The notes beneath the pieces were generated by a model. That model was not told where the DNA came from and searched no databases. It saw only the letters and a list, made by a program, of their open reading frames with translations. This document shows, piece after piece, positions 9,401 to 17,397 of a DNA stretch of 64,000 nt. This DNA is from Verrucomicrobiia bacterium (lineage in GTDB: Bacteria > Verrucomicrobiota > Verrucomicrobiia > Palsa-1439), in NCBI GenBank assembly GCA_022072455.1, contig JAJVHY010000003.1, forward strand, positions 159,108 through 223,107, read 5' to 3'. A program made the translations under genes and the position numbers. Positions within the stretch are counted from its first letter, which is position 1, and each line of letters opens with the position of its first letter.

Positions 9401-9943
9401 CCTGACTGGCTTTTCCACTTCCTCAAAGCCCCGCCGACCGGTGAAATCCGCCCCTGGTTGAAATCACGGATGCCGACTTTCGGATTCAGCGATGCTGAAG
9501 CCAATGTGCTCGTCCGATATTTTGCCCTCGAAGGCAACACGCCGTTCCCGTACCAGACGCCGAAACACGTTCCAACAGCGGAAGAATTGGCGGTCGGCAA
9601 GAAATTGTTCGATGGTTTGTCTTGCGCCAAATGTCACATCGTCGAAGGTAAAGCACTCGGCAAACCGCTCGCCGAAATCCCGCCCGAAGACCTCGGCCAA
9701 TTGGCCCCGAACATGAATCTGGCCCATGCCCGCTTGCAACGGGATTGGCTCGTGAACAAGTGGATGGTTGAACCGTTGGCGCAGCAACCCGGCACGCGCA
9801 TGCCGCAATTTGATTACGGTCCGGCCTTGCCGGCGAAGATTTTACCCCCGGACGTCATGGGTGGCGACGCGCGGAAGCGCATCGAAGCGCTGGTGGATTA
9901 CGTCTTGAGCCTGGGCGCGCCAACCAATTCAGTTGCCAAGTAA
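6446..9943 (+). CDS. Octaheme c-type cytochrome with coiled coil and embedded LysM-like domain
   Basis: 1165 residues, anchored by one membrane helix (about 14-33) and otherwise periplasmic. A long charged coiled coil occupies about 50-225. Eight CxxCH heme sites start near residues 270, 330, 417, 445, 599, 820, 944 and 1060. Between hemes 4 and 5 (about 457-505) is a LysM-like unit (THKVKLGEDFANICQAYDV, then RRLNNL and LGQELNIPI). The heme pairs separated by methionine-containing KMP/RMP stretches look like fused class I cytochromes. Last electron-transfer gene of the operon, so it likely replaces cytochrome c1/f and passes electrons to periplasmic partners. Confidence 0.85.
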   Translation: MRNQPETKHAYNIPRLHWWFFGSSLLLLGCCLLMVWTDYSGGRLKWLGLRGDRGWKKYQREFYALEKQRLAADAKAAEIRANEAGFTKQKENLVKAEAALAADQTEISRLTAEVERLRQEEFLITRQFTMEKATRDEVRSIYEGTLERNRQDPESREVQAALRTVRQQNALVDELDLEKQKADAKVAAAEAELQALTKHRDELDRSVKRMQGNIDLISKRLAQLKDPLLQTVVNAPVIEFAAPTVKVEQIVADNHHVDVNFATVPRVDRCITCHKAIDRRDAAPDEVAWRAKNKIESIEWSQLPQPLKSHPKLDLFVGENSPHPAGTFGCTVCHWGWDRETDFSRASHTPNKTEKLPHIRNEKTGHWTPLGEDEEPPAGVKPVEMTQHDAWVKNYDWQHQEFNTQPMRESKFVEASCLKCHTEQTNLAGGEKLDHGRRLVEQLGCWSCHKMKQLESYTTHKVKLGEDFANICQAYDVDAEEVRRLNNLPKQPVVKLGQELNIPIRTLRKVGPNLARISAKTTKDWTRKWLENPVEFHANTYMPRFWNLNNNADTPDRNAIEINAITEFLFTVSEPVKYPAPPVAGDIARGKELVAEVGCMGCHVIDEKLTSLKPPANLAKYMDADQYRRYRSQGPQLGGEGSKTDRTWLYAWLKNPKQYHPKTKMPDLRLSDQEAADVAEYLVSLRHDATDKKALPAIKSHLLDDVTLEYLQVTLPAAQAQKKISQLDDLIESYFVDEDTSAYYTDPTRLVREETKLAELRKKAEEEFDDEAGREADKLEAILKKAKATMAAAKTRVAGLDQIHKQNVYLGGQLINRYGCFACHDIRGFENAKPIGTELSEWGSKALNKLDFGLLHLDHSREAWLEQKLKAPRSFDTDRVGITRKPQELLKMPQFNLTPEQREQVITVVAGLTAEKLTPNEPRRLTPAEFQIERGRWLVKENNCQGCHIVEGRGGAIRGVGIPTGMEPPLVSGTPTQLRQGQRTNPDWLFHFLKAPPTGEIRPWLKSRMPTFGFSDAEANVLVRYFALEGNTPFPYQTPKHVPTAEELAVGKKLFDGLSCAKCHIVEGKALGKPLAEIPPEDLGQLAPNMNLAHARLQRDWLVNKWMVEPLAQQPGTRMPQFDYGPALPAKILPPDVMGGDARKRIEALVDYVLSLGAPTNSVAK

Positions 9944-9966
9944 GCGGCGCCGGGGGACATCCGGCT

Positions 9967-10296
9967 ATGAAAAAGACAGTAAAAAAAGGCAAAGTCCCCC
10001 AACGGTTTCTGAAATTTCAAGAAACCTATCCTGCCGTGGCGAAAGCCTACTCGCAACTGGGCACTGCGGCCAAGGCGGCTGGTCCGCTGGAGGCCACGAC
10101 CCGTACGTTGATCGGTTTGGCGATTGCCATCGGTGCCCGCCATGAGGGTGCCGTGCATTCGCATACGCGCAAGGCGCTCGAAGCCGGTTGCACACCCGCG
10201 CAAATCCGGCACACGGTCTTGCTGTCGGTCACGACGATGGGTTTCCCGAACATGATGGCCGCGCTGAGTTGGGTGGACGACGTTTTGAATCGTTGA
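9967..10296 (+). CDS. Carboxymuconolactone decarboxylase (CMD/AhpD-like) family protein
   Basis: 109 residues with the CMD helical fold signature (AIAIGARHEGAVHSHTRKALEAGCTPAQIRHTVLLS). The CxxC redox pair of AhpD is absent: GAVHSH occupies that place, so peroxidase-type thiol chemistry is not supported. It lies 23 bases after the octaheme gene and just before the regulatory site of the next operon. Specific function unknown. Confidence 0.75.
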   Translation: MKKTVKKGKVPQRFLKFQETYPAVAKAYSQLGTAAKAAGPLEATTRTLIGLAIAIGARHEGAVHSHTRKALEAGCTPAQIRHTVLLSVTTMGFPNMMAALSWVDDVLNR

Positions 10297-10306
10297 CCTA
10301 CGTCAA
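10293..10306. promoter_or_regulatory. FNR/DNR-type box upstream of the NXR-like operon
   Basis: TTGAC-CTAC-GTCAA is a perfect inverted repeat of the FNR/DNR class (TTGAt-N4-aTCAA). Its centre is 55.5 bases before the ATG at 10355. A TAnnnT -10 candidate (TACGGT, 10329-10334) begins 29.5 bases from the centre, the spacing of class II FNR activation. Three further boxes of this kind occur in the window with related spacing. It overlaps the last codons of the CMD gene. Confidence 0.75.
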
Positions 10307-10331
10307 CGACGCACCAAGGGCGTCGGGCTAC

Positions 10332-10354
10332 GGTGACCCGCGAAAGGGGTCACC
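10332..10354. promoter_or_regulatory. 8-bp inverted repeat abutting the nxrC-like start codon
   Basis: GGTGACCC (10332-10339) and GGGTCACC (10347-10354) are perfectly complementary around GCGAAAG. The right arm ends at the base before ATG 10355 and contains most of the AAAGGGG ribosome-binding site. If transcribed, it would hide that site. If transcription starts near 10341, as the FNR box predicts, only a DNA-level operator role is possible. Confidence 0.5.
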
Positions 10355-11770
10355 ATGCGCAGTGGATATACGCTTGCCGCTTTACTTGTCGGGGCCAGTT
10401 CACTTTGGGCCGCGCCCACCGGTCAGCAGCTTTACACCCAACACTGCGCCGCCTGTCACGGCCCACACGGAGCCGGCGATGGCCCGGCGGCGCGCTACGT
10501 TTATCCCAAACCACGCGACTTCACTCGCGGCACCTTCAAAGTTCGCTCGACGCCCGACGGCGTGTTGCCAACGACTGACGATTTACTGACAACCATCACG
10601 CGGGGGATGCCGGGCAGCGCCATGCCGAGTTTTGCCTACTTGAGTGAACTCGACCGGCAGGCACTGGTCGCGCATGTGCAGTCCTTGGTGAAGCGCCCGG
10701 CTGAAGCCCCGCCGACTCCAATCGCGGTTGGTGACGCGCCGCCGGTCACGCCCGCGTCAATTGCCACCGGCAAGCAGTTGTATGCCAAGATGCAGTGCTT
10801 CAAGTGTCACGGCGAAACCGGCAAAGGCGATGGGCCATCCGCGGCGGCCTTGAAAGACAGTTGGGATTATCCGATCAAAGTGCGCGACTTCACCACCGGC
10901 ATCTATCTCGGCGGCCCGACGGACCGGGATTTGTATCTGCGTTTCACGACCGGCATGAGCGGCACGCCGATGCCGTCGTATCAGGAGCAACTCACGGACG
11001 AACAACGCTGGCAATTGGTGCATTACGTCCAATCGTTGCGCGTCCCGCACGAGGAATTCATCCCACCTAAAGACAATCTCATCATCGCCCACCGCGGCAC
11101 AATTGAATCGGCGCTCGACAATCAGATTCCGGTAATGGCGCTGTGGCCGTGTCCACATCCCTTGGTCGGCGTCCACGTCCGCGTTGCGCATGACGGTAAA
11201 CAACTGACCATCGCGCTGGAATGGGAGTCTCCGGCGCCAAGTCACGCGGCGGTTGGTCAACAACAGTTCCGCGACGGCGCAGCAATCCAGTTCTCCCTGA
11301 CCGGCGCGTACACCTTCCTCGGCATGGGCGACAAGGACAACCCGGTCAATGTCTGGCATTGGAAGAGCGATTGGCAAGGTGCGCGCACTGATGTGGATAC
11401 CGCACCCTCCAACCTCCGGGTGGACATGTATCCGCGCACTGAACCGATTTTCATCACTGCCCGCGCCGCCGGGAACCTGATCGCCGCCGAAACGCACAAA
11501 TCGCCTGTCGAAGACCTCAATGCAATTGGTTTCAGTTCGTTGACTTCGCAACCGGCTGCACAGCAAAACGTCGCCGGCAAAGGTGTTTGGAAAGATGGCA
11601 AATGGCGCGTGGAGTTCATGCGCGATCTCACCAGTCCGGATGCCGGCGATCAGCAATTCAAACTTGGGGAGACGATTCCAATCTCGTTTGCCGTCTGGGC
11701 GGGGGAACATGGCGACCGGAATGGCCAGAAAGCTGTCAGCACGTGGTTCAAACTGAAGCTGGAGAAATAA
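10355..11770 (+). CDS. NXR/DMSO-reductase gamma-type subunit fused to a diheme cytochrome c
   Basis: 471 residues with a Sec signal peptide (about 1-20, ending SLWAA). The N-terminal half is a diheme cytochrome c: CAACH at 31-35 and CFKCH at 148-152, each followed by HG..G.GDG. The C-terminal half (about 235-470) resembles the heme b-binding ethylbenzene-dehydrogenase gamma domain that partners type II DMSO-reductase enzymes (EbdC, ClrC, NxrC). It is therefore the likely electron outlet or inlet of the following catalytic subunits in the periplasm. The stop codon overlaps nothing; the catalytic gene starts 1 base later. Called nxrC-like by context. Confidence 0.8.
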   Translation: MRSGYTLAALLVGASSLWAAPTGQQLYTQHCAACHGPHGAGDGPAARYVYPKPRDFTRGTFKVRSTPDGVLPTTDDLLTTITRGMPGSAMPSFAYLSELDRQALVAHVQSLVKRPAEAPPTPIAVGDAPPVTPASIATGKQLYAKMQCFKCHGETGKGDGPSAAALKDSWDYPIKVRDFTTGIYLGGPTDRDLYLRFTTGMSGTPMPSYQEQLTDEQRWQLVHYVQSLRVPHEEFIPPKDNLIIAHRGTIESALDNQIPVMALWPCPHPLVGVHVRVAHDGKQLTIALEWESPAPSHAAVGQQQFRDGAAIQFSLTGAYTFLGMGDKDNPVNVWHWKSDWQGARTDVDTAPSNLRVDMYPRTEPIFITARAAGNLIAAETHKSPVEDLNAIGFSSLTSQPAAQQNVAGKGVWKDGKWRVEFMRDLTSPDAGDQQFKLGETIPISFAVWAGEHGDRNGQKAVSTWFKLKLEK

Positions 11771-11771
11771 C

Positions 11772-14700
11772 ATGATCAACGACTCGTTTTCTCGTCGGGA
11801 TTTCATCAAGCGGACTGGGGTGGCGGCGGCGGGTGCGTACGCGGCGACGATGTTGCCGTTGAAGTTTTTGCAGGCGCAGGCCAACATCGAGAACCCACTG
11901 GGCTATTACCCAAACCGGGATTGGGAGAAGTTGTACCGGGATCAGTATGCGTACGATTCGAAGTTCGCCTGGGTCTGTTCGCCCAACGATACGCATGCGT
12001 GCCGGATTACGGCATACTTGCGCAACGGCGTCATCACGCGCATCGGCGAACTCTACGATACGCAGCAGACCGGCGATCTCTACGGCAACAAAGCCACTGC
12101 CAACTGGAATCCCCGGCAATGCGCGAAGGGGTATACGTTTCACCGGATGGTGTATGGCCCTTACCGGCTGAAACACCCGATCGTGCGGGCCGGTTGGAAA
12201 CAGTGGGCGGATGCCGGCTTTCCGCAACTGACGCGGGAGTTGAAGGAAAAATACAAGTTCGCGTCGCGCGGCACGGATCATTTCGTGAAGATTTCGTGGG
12301 ACGAGGCGTTCGATTACATGGCACGCGGGATGAAAGCCATTGCAACCCGGTACAGCGGCGACGAAGGCGCGAAGCTGTTGAAAGAGCAGGGCTATCCGCC
12401 TGAGATGATCGAAGACATGGGTGGCGCCGGCACGCGCACCATCAAGATGCGCGGCGGGATGGGATTGCTCGGTGTGTTCGGCAAATACGGGATGTACCGG
12501 CTCTGCAATTCACTCGCGTTGCTCGACCAGGATATCCGCAAGGTGAAGCACGAGGACGCCCGCGCCGGCCGTATCTGGTCGAATTACACGTGGCACGGCG
12601 ACCAGGCGCCGGGCCATCCGTGGGTGCATGGGTTGCAGAATAGCGAGTGCGATTTCAACGACTTGCGGTCCTCGAAGCTGATCATCATGAACGGCAAGAA
12701 CCTCGTCGAGAACAAGCTGCCGGACTCGCATTGGTTCATCGAGTGCATGGAACGCGGCGCGAAGATCGTCGTTATCGCCCCCGAGTACGGCGCGCCTTCG
12801 ACGAAGGCTGATTACTGGATTCCGATCCGCCCGGAAACCGACGCCGCGCTCTGGCTCGGCGTGACACGCGTGATGGTGGACAACAAATGGTACGACGAAG
12901 ATTTTCTGAAGAAGTTCACTGACTTCCCATTGCTGGTGCGCACTGACAACTTGAAACGGTTGCGCGCCGAGGAAGTTTTCCAGAATTATCAGTCCGGCAT
13001 CTCGCCGGCTGGGCCGAGTTACCAGGTCCAAGGCTTGAAGAAAGAACAACGCGACAAGCTAGGCGATTTTGTCATTTGGGACGGCGGACCGAAAGCGATT
13101 CATCGCGATCAGGTCGGCACGAAGACGCCCGGCAACCCGGCGCTCGACGGCACGTTCAAGGTGAAACTCGTGGACGGCTCCGTGATTGAAGTGATGACGC
13201 TGTGGGAGATGTACAAGACGCATCTCAAGGATTACGATCTCGACAACGTCGCCGAAATCACGCAAGCGCCGAAGAATTTGATTGCGCAACTTGCCAAAGA
13301 CATCGCGACGATCAAGCCGGCGGCGATTCATCAAGGCGAAGGCATCAACCACTGGTTTCACGCGACCGAATCCAACCGGGCGGCGTACCTACCCCTCATT
13401 CTCACCGGCAACATCGGCAAGCCGGGGAGCGGCTGTCACGGTTGGGCCGGCAACTACAAGGCGGCGCTCTTCCAAGGCTCGGCACTGACCGGCCCGGGCT
13501 TCAAAGGTTGGGTCGCGGAAGATCCGTTCGAGCCCAACCTCGATGAGAGCGCGCCCGGTAAGGCGATCCATGCGCATGCATACTTCAAGGACGAAGAGCC
13601 GGCTTTTTGGGATCACGGCGACGTACCGCTGATCGTCAACACGCCGAAGGAAGGTCGCAAATGCTTCACCGGTAAGACGCACATGCCGACGCCGACGAAA
13701 GCGATCTTCTTCACCAACGTCAACCTCATCAATAACGCCAAATGGGCGTATGGCATCATCAAAAACGTCAACCCGAACGTCGAGTTGATCGTCAGCTACG
13801 ACATTCAGATGACGGCATCCATCGAGTATGCCGACTTCGGGTTGCCGGCGAATTCGTGGGTGGAGTTTGAAGGCTTGGAAGTCACCGCGAGTTGCTCGAA
13901 TCCGTTTCTACAGATTTGGAAGGGCGGCATCAAGCCGTTGTACGATTCGAAAGACGATCTCTCCATCCACGCCGGAATCGCCCGCGCGTTGGGGAAGATT
14001 ACCGGCGACAAACGGTTTGCTGAGTACTTTATGTTTGCTGAGCCGGACAAACGGCACATTTACATCCAGCGGTTGCTCGACACCTGTACGACCACGGCCG
14101 GCTACAAGCTCGACGACATCCTGGCTGGCAAGTACGGCGTGCCGGGGCAATGTCTGATGTTGTTCCGCACGTACCCGCGCATCCCGTTCTACGAGCAGCT
14201 CAAGAACGATTACCCGTTCTACACGGACACCGGCCGCCTCCATGCGTACAGCGATGACCCAACCGCCATCGAATGCGGCGAGAACTTCATCGTCCATCGC
14301 GAAGGGCCGGAGGCGACGCCGTATCTGCCGAATGTCATTGTCAGCTCGAATCCGTTTGTGCGCCCAAATGATTTTGGCATCCCGCTCAACGCCGAGCATT
14401 GGGACGAGCGCACCGTGCGCAATGTGAAGTTACCGTGGAGCGAGGCGAAGTCGACGAAGAATTTCCTGTGGGAAAAAGGGTTCCAGTTCTACTGCCTCAC
14501 ACCCAAGAGCCGGCATCGCGTGCATTCGTTGTGGTCGAATGTCGATTGGCATCTCATCTGGGATTCCAACTTTGGCGACCCGTACCGGGTGGATAAACGT
14601 TCGCCGAACGTCGGCGAGCATCAAGTTCATATCAACCCGCAAGCCGCCCGCGACCGTGGTCTGAAGGATGGCGATTACGTTTACGTGGACGCGAATCCTG

Positions 14701-15197
14701 CTGACCGGCCGTACATCGGGGCGAAGCCAGACGACCCGTTTTATAAAGTCGCCCGCCTGATGCTGCGCGTCACTTACAACGCGGCGTACCCCTACAACGT
14801 CATCATGATGAAGCACGGCACGTATATCGCGACGGAAAAAAGCGTGAAGGCGCACGAGACGCGGCCGGATGGGTTGTCGCTAACGGAGAACGGCTACATC
14901 TCCCATTTCCGGTACGGCTCGCAGCAATCGCTCACGCGCAACTGGCACATGCCGATGCACATGACCGACACGCTCTTCCACAAGAGCAAGGCGATGATGT
15001 CTTACATGTTCGGTGGCGAAGCCGACAACCACGCCGTTAACACCGTGCCGAAAGAATGTCTGGTGCGGATCACAAAAGCCGAGGACGGCGGCCTCGGCGG
15101 TAAAGGCCAATGGAAGCCCGGCACCGTCGGTATGAGTCCCGACGGCGAGAACGATGTAATGAAAAAATATCTCGCCGGCGGCTTCATCGAGACTTGA
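11772..15197 (+). CDS. nxrA: Periplasmic nitrite oxidoreductase / nitrate reductase-like Mo catalytic subunit
   Basis: 1141 residues, close to the length I recall for NxrA of Nitrospira and anammox bacteria. A twin-arginine signal (SRRDFIK at 7-13, then a hydrophobic stretch to about 35) exports it. The N-terminal cluster motif is C69-x3-D73-x3-C77-x39-C117, with Asp in place of the second Cys. The candidate Mo-ligand Asp is D294 (SECDFND). It belongs to type II DMSO-reductase enzymes, binding Mo-bisPGD. Direction (nitrite oxidation or nitrate reduction) cannot be read from sequence; an FNR-type box suggests anaerobic use, so nitrate reduction is plausible. Selenate, chlorate or other substrates are less likely. 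Confidence 0.82.
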   Translation: MINDSFSRRDFIKRTGVAAAGAYAATMLPLKFLQAQANIENPLGYYPNRDWEKLYRDQYAYDSKFAWVCSPNDTHACRITAYLRNGVITRIGELYDTQQTGDLYGNKATANWNPRQCAKGYTFHRMVYGPYRLKHPIVRAGWKQWADAGFPQLTRELKEKYKFASRGTDHFVKISWDEAFDYMARGMKAIATRYSGDEGAKLLKEQGYPPEMIEDMGGAGTRTIKMRGGMGLLGVFGKYGMYRLCNSLALLDQDIRKVKHEDARAGRIWSNYTWHGDQAPGHPWVHGLQNSECDFNDLRSSKLIIMNGKNLVENKLPDSHWFIECMERGAKIVVIAPEYGAPSTKADYWIPIRPETDAALWLGVTRVMVDNKWYDEDFLKKFTDFPLLVRTDNLKRLRAEEVFQNYQSGISPAGPSYQVQGLKKEQRDKLGDFVIWDGGPKAIHRDQVGTKTPGNPALDGTFKVKLVDGSVIEVMTLWEMYKTHLKDYDLDNVAEITQAPKNLIAQLAKDIATIKPAAIHQGEGINHWFHATESNRAAYLPLILTGNIGKPGSGCHGWAGNYKAALFQGSALTGPGFKGWVAEDPFEPNLDESAPGKAIHAHAYFKDEEPAFWDHGDVPLIVNTPKEGRKCFTGKTHMPTPTKAIFFTNVNLINNAKWAYGIIKNVNPNVELIVSYDIQMTASIEYADFGLPANSWVEFEGLEVTASCSNPFLQIWKGGIKPLYDSKDDLSIHAGIARALGKITGDKRFAEYFMFAEPDKRHIYIQRLLDTCTTTAGYKLDDILAGKYGVPGQCLMLFRTYPRIPFYEQLKNDYPFYTDTGRLHAYSDDPTAIECGENFIVHREGPEATPYLPNVIVSSNPFVRPNDFGIPLNAEHWDERTVRNVKLPWSEAKSTKNFLWEKGFQFYCLTPKSRHRVHSLWSNVDWHLIWDSNFGDPYRVDKRSPNVGEHQVHINPQAARDRGLKDGDYVYVDANPADRPYIGAKPDDPFYKVARLMLRVTYNAAYPYNVIMMKHGTYIATEKSVKAHETRPDGLSLTENGYISHFRYGSQQSLTRNWHMPMHMTDTLFHKSKAMMSYMFGGEADNHAVNTVPKECLVRITKAEDGGLGGKGQWKPGTVGMSPDGENDVMKKYLAGGFIET

Positions 15198-15208
15198 GGA
15201 ACACCACA

Positions 15209-15478
15209 ATGCCCAAAGCTGAATATGATCCGGAAGATCCCCTCGAAGCGATTGCAGTCGAGTTGCCGAGTGATCAGGACACGCTCGTGCCGATGGCCGA
15301 ATGTTTCATCGAGGAGTTCATGCGGTCGGGCTACTCGCAAGAGCAAGTGTTCGGGTTGTTTCAGAATCCCCTGTATGCCGGGCCGCTCATGGTGACACGG
15401 GCGCGCGGTACGACGTTTGTCCGACAACTCATCGCCGAGACGTTCAAGAAATGGGGTAAAGGAGATCGCCATGTCTAA
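15209..15478 (+). CDS. Small conserved-looking protein in the NXR-like operon
   Basis: 89 residues, acidic at the N-terminus (MPKAEYDPEDPLEAIAVELP) and helical afterwards (ECFIEEFMRSGYSQEQVFGLF). There is no signal peptide, metal-binding cluster or membrane segment, so it is likely cytoplasmic. The ATG is 11 bases after the catalytic-subunit stop and the end overlaps the Fe-S subunit by 8 bases, so all three are co-translated. An assembly factor is possible; family not recognised. Confidence 0.7.
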   Translation: MPKAEYDPEDPLEAIAVELPSDQDTLVPMAECFIEEFMRSGYSQEQVFGLFQNPLYAGPLMVTRARGTTFVRQLIAETFKKWGKGDRHV

Positions 15479-16745
15479 AGTCTACAACTGGCAGCTTGGT
15501 CGCGAGATGGAATACCCGCACGACGCGGCGTATCCGCAGGAGCAGTTCGCCTTCGTGTTTAATCTCAACCGCTGTATCGGCTGCCAGACCTGCACGATGG
15601 CGTGTAAATCCACCTGGACGTTTTCCAAGGGGCAGGAGCACATGTGGTGGAACAACGTCGAGACAAAGCCCTATGGCGGCTACCCGCACCATTGGGATGT
15701 CAAACTTCTCGATCTGCTGGAAAAAGCCAACCCGGAGGGACAGATTTGGGACGCCGGCGGGAAAAAGGATGTGCGCAAGCCGTACGGCACATTCGAGGGC
15801 CAGACAATCTTCGAGGCGGCTAAAAAATCATTCCAAGCCAACGGCTCGAATCCGGCGCTCGGCTATCTGCCAACCGATGAGGAATGGAGCGCGCCGAACA
15901 TTTTCGAGGACAGCCCGCGTGGGCCCAAAGGCGTCAAAGGACAAGTCACACACACGGATGGCGTTGATTTGCCGGAGCATAAGACGTGGTTCTTTTATCT
16001 CGCGCGGATCTGCAATCATTGCAGTTATCCGGCCTGTCTCGCGGCCTGTCCGCGCAACGCAATTTATAAACGCCCGGAAGATGGCATTGTGCTCATTGAC
16101 CAGGAACGGTGCCGAGGCTACCGGAAATGCGTTGAGGCGTGTCCGTACAAGAAATCCATTTACCGGCCCACGACGCGCACCAGCGAAAAGTGCATCGCCT
16201 GTTATCCACGCGTCGAAGGGAAAGACCCCGACAGCCACGGTCAGCCGATGGAAACGCGGTGCATGGCCGCGTGCATCGGCCAAATCCGCATGCAGGGCCT
16301 CGTTCGCCTGGCCGCCGACGGCACGTGGGCGGCCGACCGGTATAACCCACTTTACTATCTCATTCATGTCGCCAAAGTCGCGTTGCCGCTTTACCCGCAG
16401 TTCGGCACCGAGCCGAATGGCTTTTACATCCCGCCGCGCTGGGTAAATCGCGGTTATCTCAAACAAATGTTCGGCCCCGGCGTGGATGCCGCCATCGAGA
16501 AATACATGGCGCCCGACCGCGAACTGCTCGCCGTGTTGAACCTGTTCCGCAAGACCGACCAGATCATCTTCAAGTACGAGATCAAGGAAGGGCCGAAAGT
16601 TTTCGAGAACGAGATTCGCGGCAAGAAATTCGAAATGTTTAACGACACAATCATCGGCTACGGCCGGAACGGACAGGAACTCGTCCGCACAACCGTGGAG
16701 GAACCCCTGCATGAGCGCCCCAGCCAACACGCCAACTCCATCTGA
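15471..16745 (+). CDS. nxrB: NXR/nitrate reductase-like iron-sulfur subunit
   Basis: 424 residues from ATG 15471, preceded by GGAG at suitable spacing. Four cysteine groups are seen: C35/C38/C41/C45 (CIGCQTCTMAC), C181/C184/C189/C193, C214/Y217/C220/C224 (CRGYRKCVEAC), and C241/C244/C264/C268. Tyr replaces a Cys in the third group, as Trp does in NarH, so one cluster should be [3Fe-4S] and the other three [4Fe-4S]. There is no signal peptide; it would be exported folded with the Tat-carrying catalytic subunit. It passes electrons from the Mo subunit toward the cytochrome-gamma subunit. Confidence 0.88.
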   Translation: MSKVYNWQLGREMEYPHDAAYPQEQFAFVFNLNRCIGCQTCTMACKSTWTFSKGQEHMWWNNVETKPYGGYPHHWDVKLLDLLEKANPEGQIWDAGGKKDVRKPYGTFEGQTIFEAAKKSFQANGSNPALGYLPTDEEWSAPNIFEDSPRGPKGVKGQVTHTDGVDLPEHKTWFFYLARICNHCSYPACLAACPRNAIYKRPEDGIVLIDQERCRGYRKCVEACPYKKSIYRPTTRTSEKCIACYPRVEGKDPDSHGQPMETRCMAACIGQIRMQGLVRLAADGTWAADRYNPLYYLIHVAKVALPLYPQFGTEPNGFYIPPRWVNRGYLKQMFGPGVDAAIEKYMAPDRELLAVLNLFRKTDQIIFKYEIKEGPKVFENEIRGKKFEMFNDTIIGYGRNGQELVRTTVEEPLHERPSQHANSI

Positions 16746-17397
16746 CCGGGTCTTGCTCTGGCGCTGGCTGGCCGCGACGTTCACTTATCCCGACGCGGAA
16801 ATCTGGCAGTGGTTGACCACCCCGGGTTTCGCGTTGCCCACTCCCACGGCGCCGACGCTCGATGAACAATGCGCGACGTTCTTGGCGATCTTTGGGCATA
16901 CCGTGCGTGGCGATTGTCCCCCGCACGAGCTTGAATACGGCGAATTGAAAGCGGACGCGCTTTATCAACCCCACCGGCTGGCTGACATTGCGGCGTTCTA
17001 TTCCGCCTTCGGGCTCGAAATCGTGCCGGAGATGGCGGACCGGGTGGATCACATCGCGATGGAATGCGAGTTTTACGCGGTGCTGTGCGCGAAGGAAGAA
17101 GTGGCCGCTGAGAATCTCGACCTGTGCCGGGACGCCCAGAAGAAATTTCTCCGCGAACACCTCGCCCGCTGGACGCCCGCATTCTCACGCCGGCTGGCCC
17201 GCCTTGCCGGTGATCCGTTCTACCGTGCGGTCGCCGACATTTTGCACCGCGCCATCCTTGCGGAATGTGACCGGCATCACCTGCGACCCGGTAACGCCGA
17301 CCTGCACCTGCGGCCGGTGGAGGAAATGGTGGATGTTTGCGGGTCCTGCGGGATTTCCGGCGCGGCCTTCCCGGGCGGCGGACAGGACGGTGAGTAG
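16711..17397 (+). CDS. TorD/DmsD-type Mo-enzyme maturation chaperone
   Basis: 228 residues, all helical. The E-Y-G-E motif region (HELEYGELKADALYQPHRLADIAAFYSAFG) and the later HxxxE-rich helices match the TorD/NarJ-like chaperone superfamily that binds the Tat signal and helps insert the Mo cofactor. It overlaps the Fe-S subunit gene by 35 bases. The C-terminal tail holds CGSCG. Its position after the NxrAB-like genes fits a dedicated chaperone. Confidence 0.8.
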   Translation: MSAPANTPTPSDRVLLWRWLAATFTYPDAEIWQWLTTPGFALPTPTAPTLDEQCATFLAIFGHTVRGDCPPHELEYGELKADALYQPHRLADIAAFYSAFGLEIVPEMADRVDHIAMECEFYAVLCAKEEVAAENLDLCRDAQKKFLREHLARWTPAFSRRLARLAGDPFYRAVADILHRAILAECDRHHLRPGNADLHLRPVEEMVDVCGSCGISGAAFPGGGQDGE

